DNA of 64,000 nt, from positions 434,001-498,000 of the forward strand of contig JALMLS010000304.1 in the NCBI GenBank assembly GCA_038496445.1. Direction: 5' to 3'. The notes under the pieces are model-generated. The model was not told the origin of the DNA and searched no databases. It worked only from the letters and a program-made list of their open reading frames with translations. The DNA comes from Trichosphaerium sp. ATCC 40318 (taxonomy: Eukaryota; Discosea; Flabellinia; Trichosidae). Positions 31,101 to 42,677 of this stretch are shown one piece after another. Within the stretch, counting starts at the first letter, position 1. The number at the start of each line of letters is the position of its first letter. Made by a program: the position numbers and the translations under genes.

Positions 31101-31228
31101 TCGGTTTTTTCTATTCTCATTTTTTTCTTACCTTGTTACGCCCTATTATTAACTTATTATTAACAATAGAGTTCTATGGTCACTTTTGCGGTACAACACC
31201 TAAACTATTTAGTGAACCAGCCTTTTGA
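25156..31228 (+). CDS. CLU-domain protein with N-terminal YG repeats and C-terminal beta-rich region
   Basis: About 6 kb with some 30 short introns. The N-terminus holds three spliced repeats: DNYGITVTASSIA, DSYGIAVTPSSIA and DSYGATLVASNA, then a Ser/Asp/Arg/Pro-rich linker (25480-25900). The CLU domain (26060-27170) is clear: MALIDYRGFRLEAQTFLPIS, MYGSADGG, AGKHLNLRGHWVG, YYVVDTARVFPPESPPP and YLVRLLRPE. A helical region resembling CLU/TPR follows (27240-28900; EALEYLDETRPGHAERM, YRALALN, YYARAE). The last ~500 residues (29100-31228) are unrelated: VLEFAIQTGSTVSDMNQVYA, a Pro-rich stretch and a beta-rich end (GWVNISLDFDFSNFYLDRIA, GRMYVVLCE, NGCYIFLK) closing at TGA 31226-31228. CLU proteins govern mitochondrial distribution and bind mRNAs for mitochondrial proteins; the extra ends here are unlike standard Clu. 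It could be two fused or adjacent genes, but phases join without a start or stop between them. Confidence 0.78.
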
Positions 31229-31285
31229 ACTGATTGTTTGTTAGAAAAAATAAAAGCAAGATCAAACACATTCGGACAAAGACCA

Positions 31286-33951
31286 ATGGTACCAAAAAAC
31301 GCCTTTGATAACATTTTTGCACCTACTCAAATAATAATTTCTTCTCTAAAAGGATGCACTTCTTCAGGCTCTACCTAAAGGTACTTTAATACATATACAC
31401 AACCATCATGAACCATTTGAGTTCTGTAAAACTCACTTTTGTAGTGTCCACAATCCACAAGGCGTTTTCGAACTCCAAAGAGATGGCGCTTCTATTCAGG
31501 TTATGCAAGACATCAGATTTTCTACGCGATGTCATTCAGTAAGATATTAGCATGTTCTTGCATATACTAACTCTTCGTTAGTCAAATTATGTTCAACCAC
31601 AATGGTGCATTAAAACAGTTAACATTTAGAAGATTCTTATTTGAACGAGAAAGAAAGTAAGCTAATATTTCTATCTTAACATAACCACAGTTCATTTTCT
31701 TACTTTCATTACCTTAGCAATGCATACGATGATACATCATGCTCGGATATAAGGCACGTGTTTTTTTTGTTTTTGATATCTCGTTCTAGGCATTTGTTGA
31801 GTTATGCTTACTGAAGCTGTTGTCTACTGTCAATGTTTTTATCTTAACTCTCTTTTAGTTTCAAAGGCTTGCCTTTCCGAGATAACTTCCCAATGACATG
31901 TTTCAATGATCTTTGTTCCCATATAATAACTACAGTGGATTTTGGAGATCTAAAAGGTGTTGATGATGGTCTAGTTTCTAAACTTGCCCATACATGTAAT
32001 AACCTCATTTCCCTTAACCTGAAAGGATGTAAGAACCTTACTAAATACTCTCTTGTCGCGCTACGAACTGCATGCACAACTCTACGGTACAACGTTCAAG
32101 CCCTTTCTTGTTTTCATACAAAAATCAATTAAAAAAAATAACAATGTTTAGACACTTGTGTTTGTGGGAAACTATTACAGATAAAGGCAAGTGTCAATCC
32201 TGTGTAATTTACTTACATATGTTAGCAACATCTGCATTGTTAAAATTCTCCACTCAACTTCGTTATCTCGACTTTTCTCGCTGCATTACCTTTTCAGGAG
32301 CAAAGATATTTGCTACAAAACAAAGCCATCAAATGTCACCTATAAAATGGCTTGATGTATCGGGATGTCCTAGACTGAGCTTGTACGCGTTGTCAAAATA
32401 TCTAAAGACGTCAGGGGCGAGACTAAAAGGTCTCATACTTTCGCAGGTAATTGGTTTTGACAGTTTTCCTTAAATTTTTTCAAGTAACACTATAAATAGT
32501 ATGCTATCAGATTCCGTGCCAAGGACGACGAACTTCGTAATCTTCCAGATGTTGGCGATAAATTTATTAAAGAGATAGCAAAGTCTTGTACAAGGTTAAC
32601 AGTCCTCAACTTGGACTTCTGTGGACTAACCGACGTGTACTGCAAAAAAACCAAAAAAACCTAATATTTACTGTTCTGTTAGTGGTGTGGCCGAGATTGC
32701 ACAAAACTGCCCTGAACTATGTGAAATATCATTCTTTGGATGTAATAGCGTATCAGACGCAGGACTAGTACGTCAACTTATTGATATAGACCTAGTACAC
32801 TAATAAAAATACTAGTGCATGTTGGCAAAGAACTGTACTAAGTTGATAAGCTTCAACGTTAAAGCAAAGGGTCGTAGGTCCAATGCACTCAAACACACGG
32901 ATAGGGTACGCATAGTTAATAAGTAACTTAGCCCGTTACAACCATTTGTGTACCACTTAATGCTGTCGACTAAAACCTTTACAACCTTCATTTTTTTAGT
33001 GCCTTGTTAATTTTGTTCTAACGCCATTGTGCAGGTTGGAGAAGGTTTTGTCAATCAGCTAGTACAATCCCCAAGACGTATAACATGCTTAAATCTCAGC
33101 GAATGTTTTGGCATTTCTGATAAAAGTACGCTAGCACTTTCTTTTATCTAGTATCTAAATATCCGTTTAGCGTTTGGTCCTTTGTTGCAACTGGTTTCTT
33201 CGACTCTGAGGGTTTTGAATATATCCACTTGCAGTCAATTAACAGACAGTTCCGTTAAGTATATTGCTGGTTGCGAACGCCTTGTAGAACTACAGCTCGC
33301 AGGTAGGGATAGATCCAAGATATACTCCAATTCTATTTGACGTTCTGTTCTTCAACCACTTGTTTAACTGCATTTGTTTTAGGTTGTATCAATATTTCTA
33401 GAAGCACTATAAGATCCATACTCTCGGGATGTGACGTACTCACTAGAGTTGGGTTGGCCGGGTGCAAGGTATGGTCTACAAGAGCTAAAAAATCGTTACC
33501 TGACAGGTGTTTAACATTTGTTTATAGGTTGGAGATGCTGATGTACGCGGTTTCCTTGAATCGCCAACAAAGCAAATACACACTGTGCTACTCGGAGGAT
33601 GTACTGAGATTACTGATGTTACAATCAACAGGTACACCGAATAAGCCACGTGTTTACTTTTTTCGACTTTTTTCTTACTTTTTTCTACAGTTTGGCCAGG
33701 CACTCCGAGTTGAGAATACTAGATATCAACCAATGTGACTCTGGTAAGTCTAACATGCGCTATTGTGATACTACACAAATGAAAAGACTAAAACCTTACT
33801 AGTTACTGGACAAACGCTTATTGAATTTGGAAAGATGGTGCCAAACTTACAAGTTTTGTATATTGGTCCTTCTTCATTTATAACAGCACAGAACATCCTT
33901 GATCTTAAGAAAATCCTGTATCAGACAAGGTTCTTTGATGCAGGAAAATAA
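31286..33951 (+). CDS. AMN1/F-box-like leucine-rich repeat protein
   Basis: The best start is the ATG at 31286, lying directly against donor GTACC so that exon 1 codes only Met. Exon 2 gives DALLQALPKVSTIHKAFSNS and RLCKTSDFLRDVIHQIMFNH, a helical N-terminus in the place of an F-box but without a clear F-box consensus. The rest is cysteine-containing LRRs: DDGLVSKLAHTCNNLISLNL, KGCKNLTKYSLVALRTAC, LRYLDFSRCITFSGAKIFA, KWLDVSGCPRLSLYALSKYL, CTRLTVLNLDFCGL-like, LAGCKVGDADVRG-like, ending QTLIEFGKMVPNLQVLYIGP and TAA at 33949. This is the repeat type of AMN1/FBXL substrate receptors of SCF ligases. Some middle joins (32130-33340) are unresolved. A partner role in ubiquitination or protein binding is inferred. 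Confidence 0.75.
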
Positions 33952-34263
33952 AAATAGCCTCATGTAAGGTTTATGTTTCTCTCTGGTCTAATTTTAATAA
34001 AACCAACAAACATGTTGCTTAAAGTAGTTATTCAAGGACTTATCGGATCACGAACCAATGATGTTGAACGACATGGCATCTCACTCACCGACAAAAAGAC
34101 AATAAACAACAAGCTGTTGAGAATATGCTTTGTTTTCCTTTGGTGAGTTATTTTGCTTCCCAGTCAGAGCTGAATTAGTCATCAACTTTTCGGTTGTTTG
34201 TGAGGGTAACTTAACCCATACGAATTCGCAAGGTCTCACCACGCGCTCAGTAACAGTTTAGCA
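33952..34263. other. intergenic, no gene seen
   Basis: 312 bp between the LRR-gene stop and the quinone oxidoreductase ATG. A frame at 34020-34110 has no start or phase-compatible splice to either neighbour. Confidence 0.4.
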
Positions 34264-35329
34264 ATGAACGCCTTATGTTTTGACAAGTTTGGAAGCCCTG
34301 ATGTGCTGTACTACGGCAACGTGCCTAAGCCATCTCTTAGTTCGGTTACTACACCACACGTAGTACTCAAAATGACGCATATCGGCCTGAATTTCGCTGA
34401 TTGCTACAGAAGAAAAGGAAATTACCATCTTGTAGGCAAACCGCCCTTCATAGCAGGCTACGAAGGCGCAGGTACTAAATTACGCGTACTGACACAGTTT
34501 AACGGTTCTTGCAGGCTCTGTTGTTGAATCCAATGACCCATCGGTAAAACTAGGCACACGTGCAGCCTTTGCTGATGTACCTTTGGCAAACGCTGAATAC
34601 GTACTTGTACCTGTCGAAAAAGTACGTTAAGACTCTTTCAACAAATTCTCACTTCTTCACTAGCTCATCCCGCTTCCAGAATTTATACCCTCCGAGCAAG
34701 CCACAGCGCTCTTGCTTCAAGGCCTCACAGCGCAATACCTTACATCTGATTCTTATGCAGTCAGAGAGGGTGATACAGTGTTGATTCATGCTTGTGCAGG
34801 TGGTGTAGGCCAACTACTAGTTCAAATATGCAAAAATGTCAGAAAAGCAAAGAAGATTATTGGTTTGACAAGCTCCGCTGAGAAGGCTCAAGAAGCCAAG
34901 AGAGTAGGCTGTGACGAAGTATTCATATACGGTGATGATAATGAATGGGTTCAAAAGGTAAAAGATGCGTCTTCTGGTGGGGTAGACTGCGTTTTCGAGT
35001 GCGTTGGTATAACTTTAGCAAAATCATTCGAGTGCACAAAGGATTGTGGCACTGTTGTCTTCTTTGGAATGGCAGGAGGTGATCCTGCACCTGTAGATCC
35101 TAGAATGCTTATGGATACATCCAAAACGCTAGTTGGTGGTGATTTATGGAGTTATTTAGTATCATCAGAAGAAAGAAAAAAAAGAAGTGAAGAGCTGTTT
35201 TCTTGGGTTAAACAAGGATTGATAAAACCAAACATTTGCGCTCGGTTCCCATTATCTCAAGGTAAAGAAGCCCACGAACTTATTGAGAGTAGAAAGTCTA
35301 AAGGCAAAATTATCTTGACACTACCATAA
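34264..35329 (+). CDS. NADPH:quinone oxidoreductase (zeta-crystallin type MDR)
   Basis: Three exons starting MNALCFDKFGSPDVLYYGNV. The catalytic GroES-like half has IGLNFADCYRRKGNYHL and PFIAGYEGAG, then SVVESNDPSVKLGTRAAF after an intron, and EFIPSEQATALLLQGLTAQY. The Rossmann half shows VLIHACAGGVGQLLVQI, the NADPH loop, and GLTSSAEKAQEAKRVG. It ends GKAHELIESRK-like, GKIILTLP, TAA. Zinc-binding cysteines of alcohol dehydrogenases are missing, as is normal for QOR. About 325 residues, typical length. It transfers single electrons or hydride from NADPH to quinones in the cytosol. No operon-like context. Confidence 0.93.
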
Positions 35330-35616
35330 ATACAGTGCTTAACAGTCTGCCTTGATCACAGGTTGTTAACTGTTTTGTGAAGGCGTGTTGTTAGCGCTTA
35401 TGGTATGGACATTTATGTAAATCTTAGTAAAGGAAAGAAGGGCATTAATTTTTAAACTGTGACACGTGACAGCAGATTTTCTAGTTTTCGAGGTTTTTGA
35501 GGTTTTTATTTTCTTTTTATTTTTGTACATCTTCTCTTATACTACTATCTATTTGCCATTACGCCTACTTGATTCGGTGACATAATATTTTTGTTTCTGC
35601 TACCTAACATACTTGT

Positions 35617-38452
35617 TTAATATAAAAAGAAAAGAGTGTGCTTGGCGACAGTACTTTCGATTGCTAAATACTTCGAAGTTCTTGGCATCTCGAGCAAAGG
35701 TTTCACATTCCTTCCAGCTTCAATGTCTATGTCTTTGTGAAAATGCATAATTGTAGCAGCTAGATGAGGTAAATCACCTTCCCACCAATAAGGGATTGGT
35801 ACTAAAGTAACACCTACAGCACATTAAAAGACAGCTTTCAGCCAAAAAAAACAAAAATACCCATCTGTTTCAGTACTTCCTCCTTTTCCACGTCCCTTGC
35901 TTTGAAGGTCATACTTGTGAATGTATTAGCGTAAACTTCGTGGTAATGATGCTCCCCTAAACAAAGAAACAAGTTATTAAAAAACAAACTATCTTAGGGT
36001 CAAATAAACAAAGAGGAATTACCTTGATACTCAAGAGCAAGACTATAAAGTGGTACAAACACATCAACTGTGAGCATGCTACCGTTCGATACTCTATTAC
36101 CTACACTATGCTCCTCAAGCACTTCAGAAGAAGGAAATATACACTGGCAAAGCATGAAGAGTCTTCGCTGTGTAGACATCTTTGTCATTGTTGTAGAGAA
36201 GTTGTTTACTCCCCAAGAAAGTTTAGGGTACATTGTTTGAAGTCCAGCAATTATATTCTTTTGTTCCGTCCCACTTCCAGCTTGTATCATCTGTTTTCTA
36301 GATATACGATACCTTATAAAATCACATCAGCTTAATGATTGTCTTTTAATTCTTTGAAGTACCATAGGGTGGGATCTCTGATTGAAAGCGTATTTTCTGC
36401 TTCTTGAAGAAAAGAAACTTGATTAGCTTCAATCGTCCAATATGATGTGGTGCGCTTCATTATGTTCTTAAAGCTATATACATCCCAAGGGAAGTCTGGG
36501 AACGTTGTTCTAAGAGCAAGAAAGACACTATCATATTGTTTTTGTGTTACAACACCATTGTGGGTCTTCATAGCATGTGCATTCTCCAAAGTCATATCAT
36601 ACCAATCATCCAGTGTTTTAAAACCAAAACTCTTTGCTAGCCTGTTATGTACGTTCCTTTGTAAGTCTACACTGTGCGTTTTGAATCTTTTCCTATATAA
36701 CGCACAGTTAGACAGAAATAGAGATACCTCGTTTCTCGTTTGATTTGAGCGGTTTAACTAGTAAAAGGAAAAAGACATACACAAAAAAATTCTCTTCTGG
36801 CCAAGCATGATTCTTGTATACGCCCTTTAATGCTCCATTAATAGTACCGCCATACCTTTGAAAGTCTTATTATAAAGATTATATTAAAATAATATACGGT
36901 AGGCTCTTATTAAAAGAAGAAAAAACGAAGAATAAAGTCACATACTTATTCATCATAGTCGCTCCACCAAGTTGCACTGCTTCTGCATTTGTAATACCTG
37001 ACCATTGATCCAAATGTTTAATACCAAGTGCCTTACTAGTATCCTCAAGCCACTTGACTTGATTTTTTTTCATATCCCAATAGCCTGTTGACGTTACATC
37101 GTGTTTGTAAATGAACTTATGTGAAATCCATCTTTTTTCAGGATAGATAGATAAAAGCGCTGCTTCTAAACTAAAATTGAACCTAGCAAATGATATTAAA
37201 CAACATAGAAAGATGATGACTAAAAAACAAGCCGCGTACTTTGCCATGACACCTCTGCCTCCGGCCAAGTATATGCTCTTCAGAGACACTCTATACCAAT
37301 CATCCAAAACCTTGATATTTAGCTTTGCACTAATTTCTATGTCAAAAAAAGCTCTTTTGTTTTCCTCTACACTCCAATGACCAGTTGGTGCTCGTCTAAA
37401 AGAAATTACCCACCACGTGTTAGTAAAAGTATTAGGATTACGTAAAATTCCAATCTTTCCATTTATACTCGGGGTAAATGCGTTGCAACACCAAGTGTAA
37501 TGCTTCTCTAACAAGAATAAAAGTTAGCTTTTAAAGAAGTAGGCAGAAATATCACGTGCTGACTTGGAGGTACTGTCATTGCCTTGTCAGCGTTTTGGTA
37601 TATCGCAGTTGTTGTGGTGGTATACCAATCATCAAGAGTTTTGATACCTAACCTGACTGCAACTCTAGAAAACCATCTCCTTTGTTCAGAAATATCCAAA
37701 ATAAATCTTGATTCCTCCCATGCATAGTTGGGATACACGCTCTGGAGAAGCCTGAATACATTTCCTGTATGTCTACAATATCACGTTAAATATATATATT
37801 GCATGTAGAGAACATACTTGAATGCCATCCGACCTACACCATCATAGACTTGTTTGTAAGTAATCGAATACCAGTCAGACAGAACTTTGACACTATGTTT
37901 TTCTCCAAGATCGTCTAGAAGCTCTCCCAAGTTTTCCATATTCTGCCAATACTTTTTAGGCGTTGATCTTAACAACTCAATAAGTATATAAAAGCAACGT
38001 TGGTGGAGACACTTTTTTTGACACTTGCCGAAATTTATCATTTTCCCACTTAAATTCGGGGTAAACGGATTCTAACGCCTTGTAAATAGATCCTTGGTAT
38101 CTAGTGCTCATCAGGTACTGTGTAAACAAATAATTAAGTACCTGTACATCAAAAATCGGCTGTTGTATTGCCAAACGTCCTTCCATGTGAAGTTGTACCA
38201 GTCTTTGAAGCTTCGTATACCCAGTCGCTCACCAACGCTGTTAAAAATTTCTCTGTGGTCATTTACATTGTCAGTTGCTGTTCCAACCTGTAGAGATCTT
38301 CGTGCAGCTATTACATCAGTCAAATTATGCCGTTAAATGTAAAAACACGAAAAAGCCCACCAATCGGCTTTATAGGTCTAAATAATGCTGTTCTACGCGT
38401 AGAGGAGCGCGTTACTATCATTTACAGAGCAAAAGCTACGACTTTGACTCAT
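35617..38452 (-). CDS. DWY-repeat protein with C-terminal nuclease-fold-like domain
   Basis: Minus-strand gene of tandem ~80-90-residue units. Each contains a W/F...F-x-x-L-x-x-x-L-x-I-x-x-L-DWY block, a V/I-x-x-x-G-G/R turn and a YP-x-x-x-W segment: GIRSFKDWYNFTWKDV, SVKVLSDWYSITYKQVYDGV, GIKTLDDWYTTTTTAIYQNA, NIKVLDDWYRVSLKSIYLAG, GIKHLDQWSGITNAEAVQLG, with YPEFKWENDKF, YPNYAWEESRF and YPKLSWGVNNF between. The C-terminal ~130 residues read MLTVDVFVPLYSLALEYQG, spliced to EHHYHEVY, then KARDVEKEEVLKQMGVTLVP, IPYWWEGDLP. The D...EYQG-x-H-H...D-x-x-K pattern resembles Vsr/PD-(D/E)XK-type nuclease folds that follow such repeats in other eukaryotes. TAA at 35617. The start is tentative: ATG at 38452 with a 27-nt exon joins in phase at 38287. 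Biochemical role unknown. Confidence 0.72.
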
Positions 38453-38596
38453 TTCCCCATGCTCTGACCTTTAACACATGGCTGCGCGCACTGATTATAT
38501 TGCACACTCAGTTATTAACTTAAAACTAACATTAAGCCGCTAACACTTTGACAAAATTATAGTTAATTTACATTAAACGTTTTGTTTGGTACAAAA

Positions 38597-39976
38597 TCAA
38601 CAATCGAGCTCTCTTTCTAATTGCTCGAATGCTTGATCTCTTGTGGCAGGATTAGCAGCAGCTCGCCTAGCACAAAGATTAGAGTCTCAAATATACTACA
38701 AAGAGAACGAACCTGTAATAACACCAAACTTTATACGCGACAAAAACGATGCTACCAACGAGTATACATGTTGTGACTATTCCTGCCCACATCATCTCCT
38801 GACTTCTTGGTGCAACCATTATGGGACTATTAACCTCTGTTGGAGGCTCATCTATTAAGATGTAAGCAACAACCAAAAAGTTACAAGATAAATACCATGA
38901 CAATGACAAACACAGAGACCTGACATTCTAAACGCGAAATAAGTGCCATCACATATCGTATCTCGAGATAATTTTGACATGTGCTCTTCGTCTATTACCC
39001 AGTCTACTAAAGATAAACCTTTGGCTGAACATTTTCTATACACATAGATAAGCAATGAGTTCGCAACAACAAAATCATACATACACGTGACATTTTTGTT
39101 TAAAATCGGCTTTCGTCTTTTCTTTCGCCTCTTCTTCAGTACATCCTATATCAGCGACATTACCCAAAAAATGAGGTTTTCTACACTGTGATGTGTTGTT
39201 TTTATTGCAGTCACATGATGTCCAATCTATAAATAACTCTACAAAACAATTAACCGCATTTTTCAAATTTCCGATAATTTTTTTATGTTTTTGCAACTTA
39301 CCATTTTCTCGCTCTGGGTTGGCGAAAATAAATAATAGAGTGTTGAGACCAGCATGTAGTTGGGTCATATCAAAGAATACATCATCTTTCAAGCGAACCG
39401 ATTCGTTAGCGGCGTTTATATTTAAAAGTACATCAACATCGTTCTTTTGGAACCTTATAATAGGCACGTCGCACTCCTTTGCGTCGAATTCAAACTTGAA
39501 GTAAGTATGACCCTCGTGGAGTTTTAATTGTCCCTATGATTATACTTTGTAAGCTTCGGTATAATTTTACATGCATTCGCTTACGGATTGGGAACCTTTT
39601 TGTGCCGGTTTACAAAGTGGTCCTTTTGACTTTTTTGAATTGGGCTGTCCCTCTTGAGATTCTTCAACACAACTAAGCCATTGGCTAACGGCCAGTTCAT
39701 CAGCTAAATTAGTTAATGTATTTTATTCTAGAGAGCGTAATAATGTTCTACAACAAGCAAGAGTACGTGTAAAATTAAGAGTACAATTCTGTTTGGCGTA
39801 CCAGTATCAACTAAACCGAAATTATCACACTGTACCACCGGTTCGTTGGCATTAGAATAAGAATAGCTCGTTATATCCTCTGTTGGCGCGCTGGTAGTCG
39901 ATTCTACAGAAACTCCACCGCTTTGAGCACAAACTAACGCGATGCAAAAACACAGCACTATGATGCGCGAACGCAT
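38597..39976 (-). CDS. type I membrane protein with Cys-rich ectodomain
   Basis: ATG at 39976 opens a clear signal peptide (MRSRIIVLCFCIALVCAQS). A Ser/Thr-rich stretch follows (VESTTSAPTEDITSYSYSNA), then CVEESQEGQPNSKKSKGPLC, then a beta-rich domain (LKLHEGHTYFKFEFDAKECD, DVDVLLNINAANESVRLKDD, LHAGLNTLLFIFANPE) like the PPC sandwich. A cysteine-rich block comes next (DWTSCDCNKNNTSQCRKPHF, ADIGCTEEEAKEKTKADF, KCSAKGLSLVDWVIDEEHMS). A single transmembrane helix (MMWAGIVTTCILVGSIVFVA) precedes a short tail ending QLERELDC, TGA. Probably a surface receptor or adhesion protein. The terminal Cys could be lipid-modified; that is speculation. Introns are in phase at the junctions I checked. Confidence 0.72.
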
Positions 39977-40177
39977 TGCTGGTCCTCGAGTACTGAAATG
40001 CGAAGTTTTTTGACAGAATAAGTTGCGTAATACTTGTTTGCAAAATGTCAACTGTTAGTGTCATGTATTAAAGCCGCATACGACCACGTTCAACATAGAC
40101 GAGGCGCAACGACAACAGATGGTAGCGATCTTTGTTAAGTTGTGTTTAATGAAAAACTTTGGTACAAACGGGTTATC
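39977..40177. promoter_or_regulatory. divergent promoter region
   Basis: 201 bp between outward-facing starts of the type I membrane protein and the basic coiled-coil protein. No assignable element. Confidence 0.3.
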
Positions 40178-41114
40178 ATGCAGAGCGACGAGGGTGAAAT
40201 AATGCTTATTAAGCCGACTAATGCTGTACACAGTGACACCTAATTAACCGTTAATGAAGTATAGGGACCAAATCAGCGTAGAAACCCTCCTAGGCGCAGA
40301 AGTACGCAATCAAATGATGTAGTGAGTGCATCCCAGAAATATTACCGCTAATTGGCTCATTCTAGGACATACCGCGCAAAAAACGCCGTAGGCTCATCAA
40401 AGAAACTGAAAAACGATTGGTGCGTATAATACCACAATAAAAAAAATCAATATCTATCCAAATATTTAAACACGATTTGTTCGTTACGTCGCTTTCTGAG
40501 GTCTCCACTTATCTGGTTGCTGAATAAGCAAAGAAAGGCTAAGCAGTCACCGCATGCAGACGAGGGAAAGTACCATCCTGAGGTGTAGCTGAAGAAGCTA
40601 TGGATAGCCAAAGGGCCAAATGCCGATTACCTTGGGCGTGTGAGACGGTTCTTTTTTGTTTCTACTGTTTTATTTTCTTCTCCATTAACAGCACTTTTCT
40701 AACATTGATAAGGAAAGTGACTATCTATCAAACGTATTGAAAGAGTTGAATACACTTCAGGATACACTGGAGCAGAATAAAAAATTAACGGCTAGAAACT
40801 CGACACTAGCGAAGGACAAAAAGGTGTTAGAGTCAGACAAGGCGACACTTACAGAAGAGGTAAGAAGACTGAAAGCAGAAGTCGAAAAACTACGAGTAGA
40901 AAACGACAAAGTGACCACAACTGCCGCAGCATTTGAAGCCTTGAAAAAAGAAAACAAGAAACTAAAAGAAGATAGCGCATTACTTCAACAACAGGCAACA
41001 AACTTTGCAACTTCTGTTAGCACCAAAGCTTCAGACAACGCAAGTTCAGTTCAAGAAATAAGCAAGAGGTTCATTGCTGATATAAGCGCCAATACGCGAA
41101 TTGTCAGCAATTAA
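40178..41114 (+). CDS. basic-region plus coiled-coil protein (possible bZIP-like)
   Basis: ATG at 40178 (MQSDEGEIMLIKPTNA) spliced to an Arg-rich exon (GPNQRRNPPRRRSTQSND), then DIPRKKRRRLIKETEKRL, which looks like a nuclear localisation or DNA-binding basic region. After one or two introns not fully resolved (40440-40690), a long heptad-patterned coil begins: DYLSNVLKELNTLQDTLEQ, TEEVRRLKAEVEKLRVEND, ending SANTRIVSN, TAA. A basic segment followed by a leucine-rich coil is bZIP-like, but the basic part lacks the Asn-x7-Arg consensus. Nuclear structural or regulatory protein is the best I can say. It converges on RMND1 with only 34 bp between stops. Confidence 0.62.
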
Positions 41115-41148
41115 CAATAAAACAGTAAACAAAGAGCTAGTAATGAAG

Positions 41149-42677
41149 TTATTTATCAGACGAAACTACTAATTGTTCAAATCTGAAATCTCTCCACCAC
41201 GTGAATTTATCGGCAAGGTTCATAAGTATTAACAATAAAAAGAAAGTAATGATGTAAGTCATAGAGGGGTCATCTTGCTTTCCCAGCTTTTCTTTAAGCA
41301 CTGTAATATTTTTTTCTGCTCTTGATAATTTCCTATTTTTTTCCTAGTTAACGCAATGTGTCAAAATGACTTATGTACCTATTTACAATTTTTGCGCGGT
41401 GTTCCACGTCAAGATGGCGCGTGAGTTCATTAAACAATTTTTGAGAGCTTGCCATATCGGCAAGGTACTCTAGAGTTATCTATTAGATGAAACTAATGAA
41501 GATGGAAAAATTTACCAGGTGGCTCTAAAGCCGCTAATTTCCAATTGACTAACTCTCGCAACCTGATTATCTCTGCTGATTTGAAGTAAATCATACCAGC
41601 TGTTATATCAGGACCTTGTAGGGTCTCCATAAAATTAGTGGTAAAAGGCGTGATTATCTCTTCTACTTGTTTACTAATAGAACGTAATTTAAGCGACCTA
41701 CAAAGTGTAAGCGTCCACTTATCGCCATGTGGTAATGCTATTTTAGGTTACCTCGCAAATGCGTGGGCACAAGCCAATTTATCTACTACGTTATCTGGAT
41801 TGGTTATCGTTATTATATCTTTACATGGATCAACTTTATATTGTTGCCCTATTAACAGTAAAAAATCAGGAGTAGTGGCAGACATACCAACTTGGAATGA
41901 CATGCTATCGTCTAAGGCAGAGTCAAGTGTATCAAATTCTGCTTTTCTTAGTGTCTGTTGCACTCCATTTATATCATCTGTAGCTCTACATTAGGAAATG
42001 TGTTTGCAAAGCAACAAGAGTACCTGCTGAGAATTCTCCCCATCCAACAACTACGCCTTCTTCAAAGAAAAATAGATCCTTAACGTCTTCTTGGGACCTC
42101 TTAGCAGGATGAGACCAAGTACCCACAACAAAATCTTACCAGTCGTGCCCAATCCGGTGCGTTTGTTAAACTTTTGGATAAGTCAAACGCTTCGGAGTCG
42201 ATACGCATGTGAAGAACTGCTGTATCACCAGACTTGCTTTTTAATACTCTACCAGGTGGTTTTATGCCAAATAAATCGCCCCATGCCTTTACAAAGTGTC
42301 AATTAAACATTGTGGAGGTCATCATTTTACTTGAATTTTATCTTGGTTGTAGCTCTCAGCAGTTGCGATGGCAAATACTTGGTTTTTTGCCTATTTAACG
42401 TTTAACATTCTATCATACTCTATTTCTATACCTCAAACTCTTTTTTGGTTGTTGTACGCAGCAATTTTTGTATTTCTTCCTTCCGTTTGTCGTTGGACCA
42501 TTTTTTTTCAATAGCTTCAGCCGCTGAGCTAGTTTTCGCTAAAGCGGTGTCTAGAGAACTGTACAAACGTAATCTACGCGTAACAGGCAAAGTACTGCTA
42601 ACATTACGTTTTTCTCTGTGTGTGTTACAAACCGCTACTTTTTGAGCTCGGGCGCTACACTTGGACCATAAGTACAT
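41149..42677 (-). CDS. RMND1: RMND1/DUF155-family mitochondrial inner-membrane protein
   Basis: ATG at 42677, 69 bp from the divergent aminopeptidase. The N-terminus is a presequence (MYLWSKCSARAQKVAVCN...RRLRLYSSLDTAL). The DUF155 core has DVKDLFFFEEGVVVGWGEF, then QTLRKAEFDTLDSALDDSMS, KLACAHAFARSVKLxxLE-like helix, and MIYFKSAEIIRLRELVNWKL. The C-terminal part is LADMASSQKLFNELTRHLDV, EHRAKIVNRKLSRAEKNITV, a transmembrane helix (YIITFFLLLILMNLAD) and a short tail ending SSDK, TAA. This order (FFFxxGVVV, His-Ala-x-A-x-S-x-K, then helices and one TM) is that of RMND1 and yeast Rmd/Sif3-type proteins that anchor the mitoribosome at the inner membrane. About 400 residues. Several exon joins in 41700-42400 were verified in phase; a few are unresolved. 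Confidence 0.8.

Noticed and set aside
31350-31560. Adenosine-deaminase-like string (LPKGTLIHIH) in one frame
   Set aside because: That frame reads through a clear intron (GTACTTT...TTTGTAG); the correct frame gives the helical start of the LRR protein.
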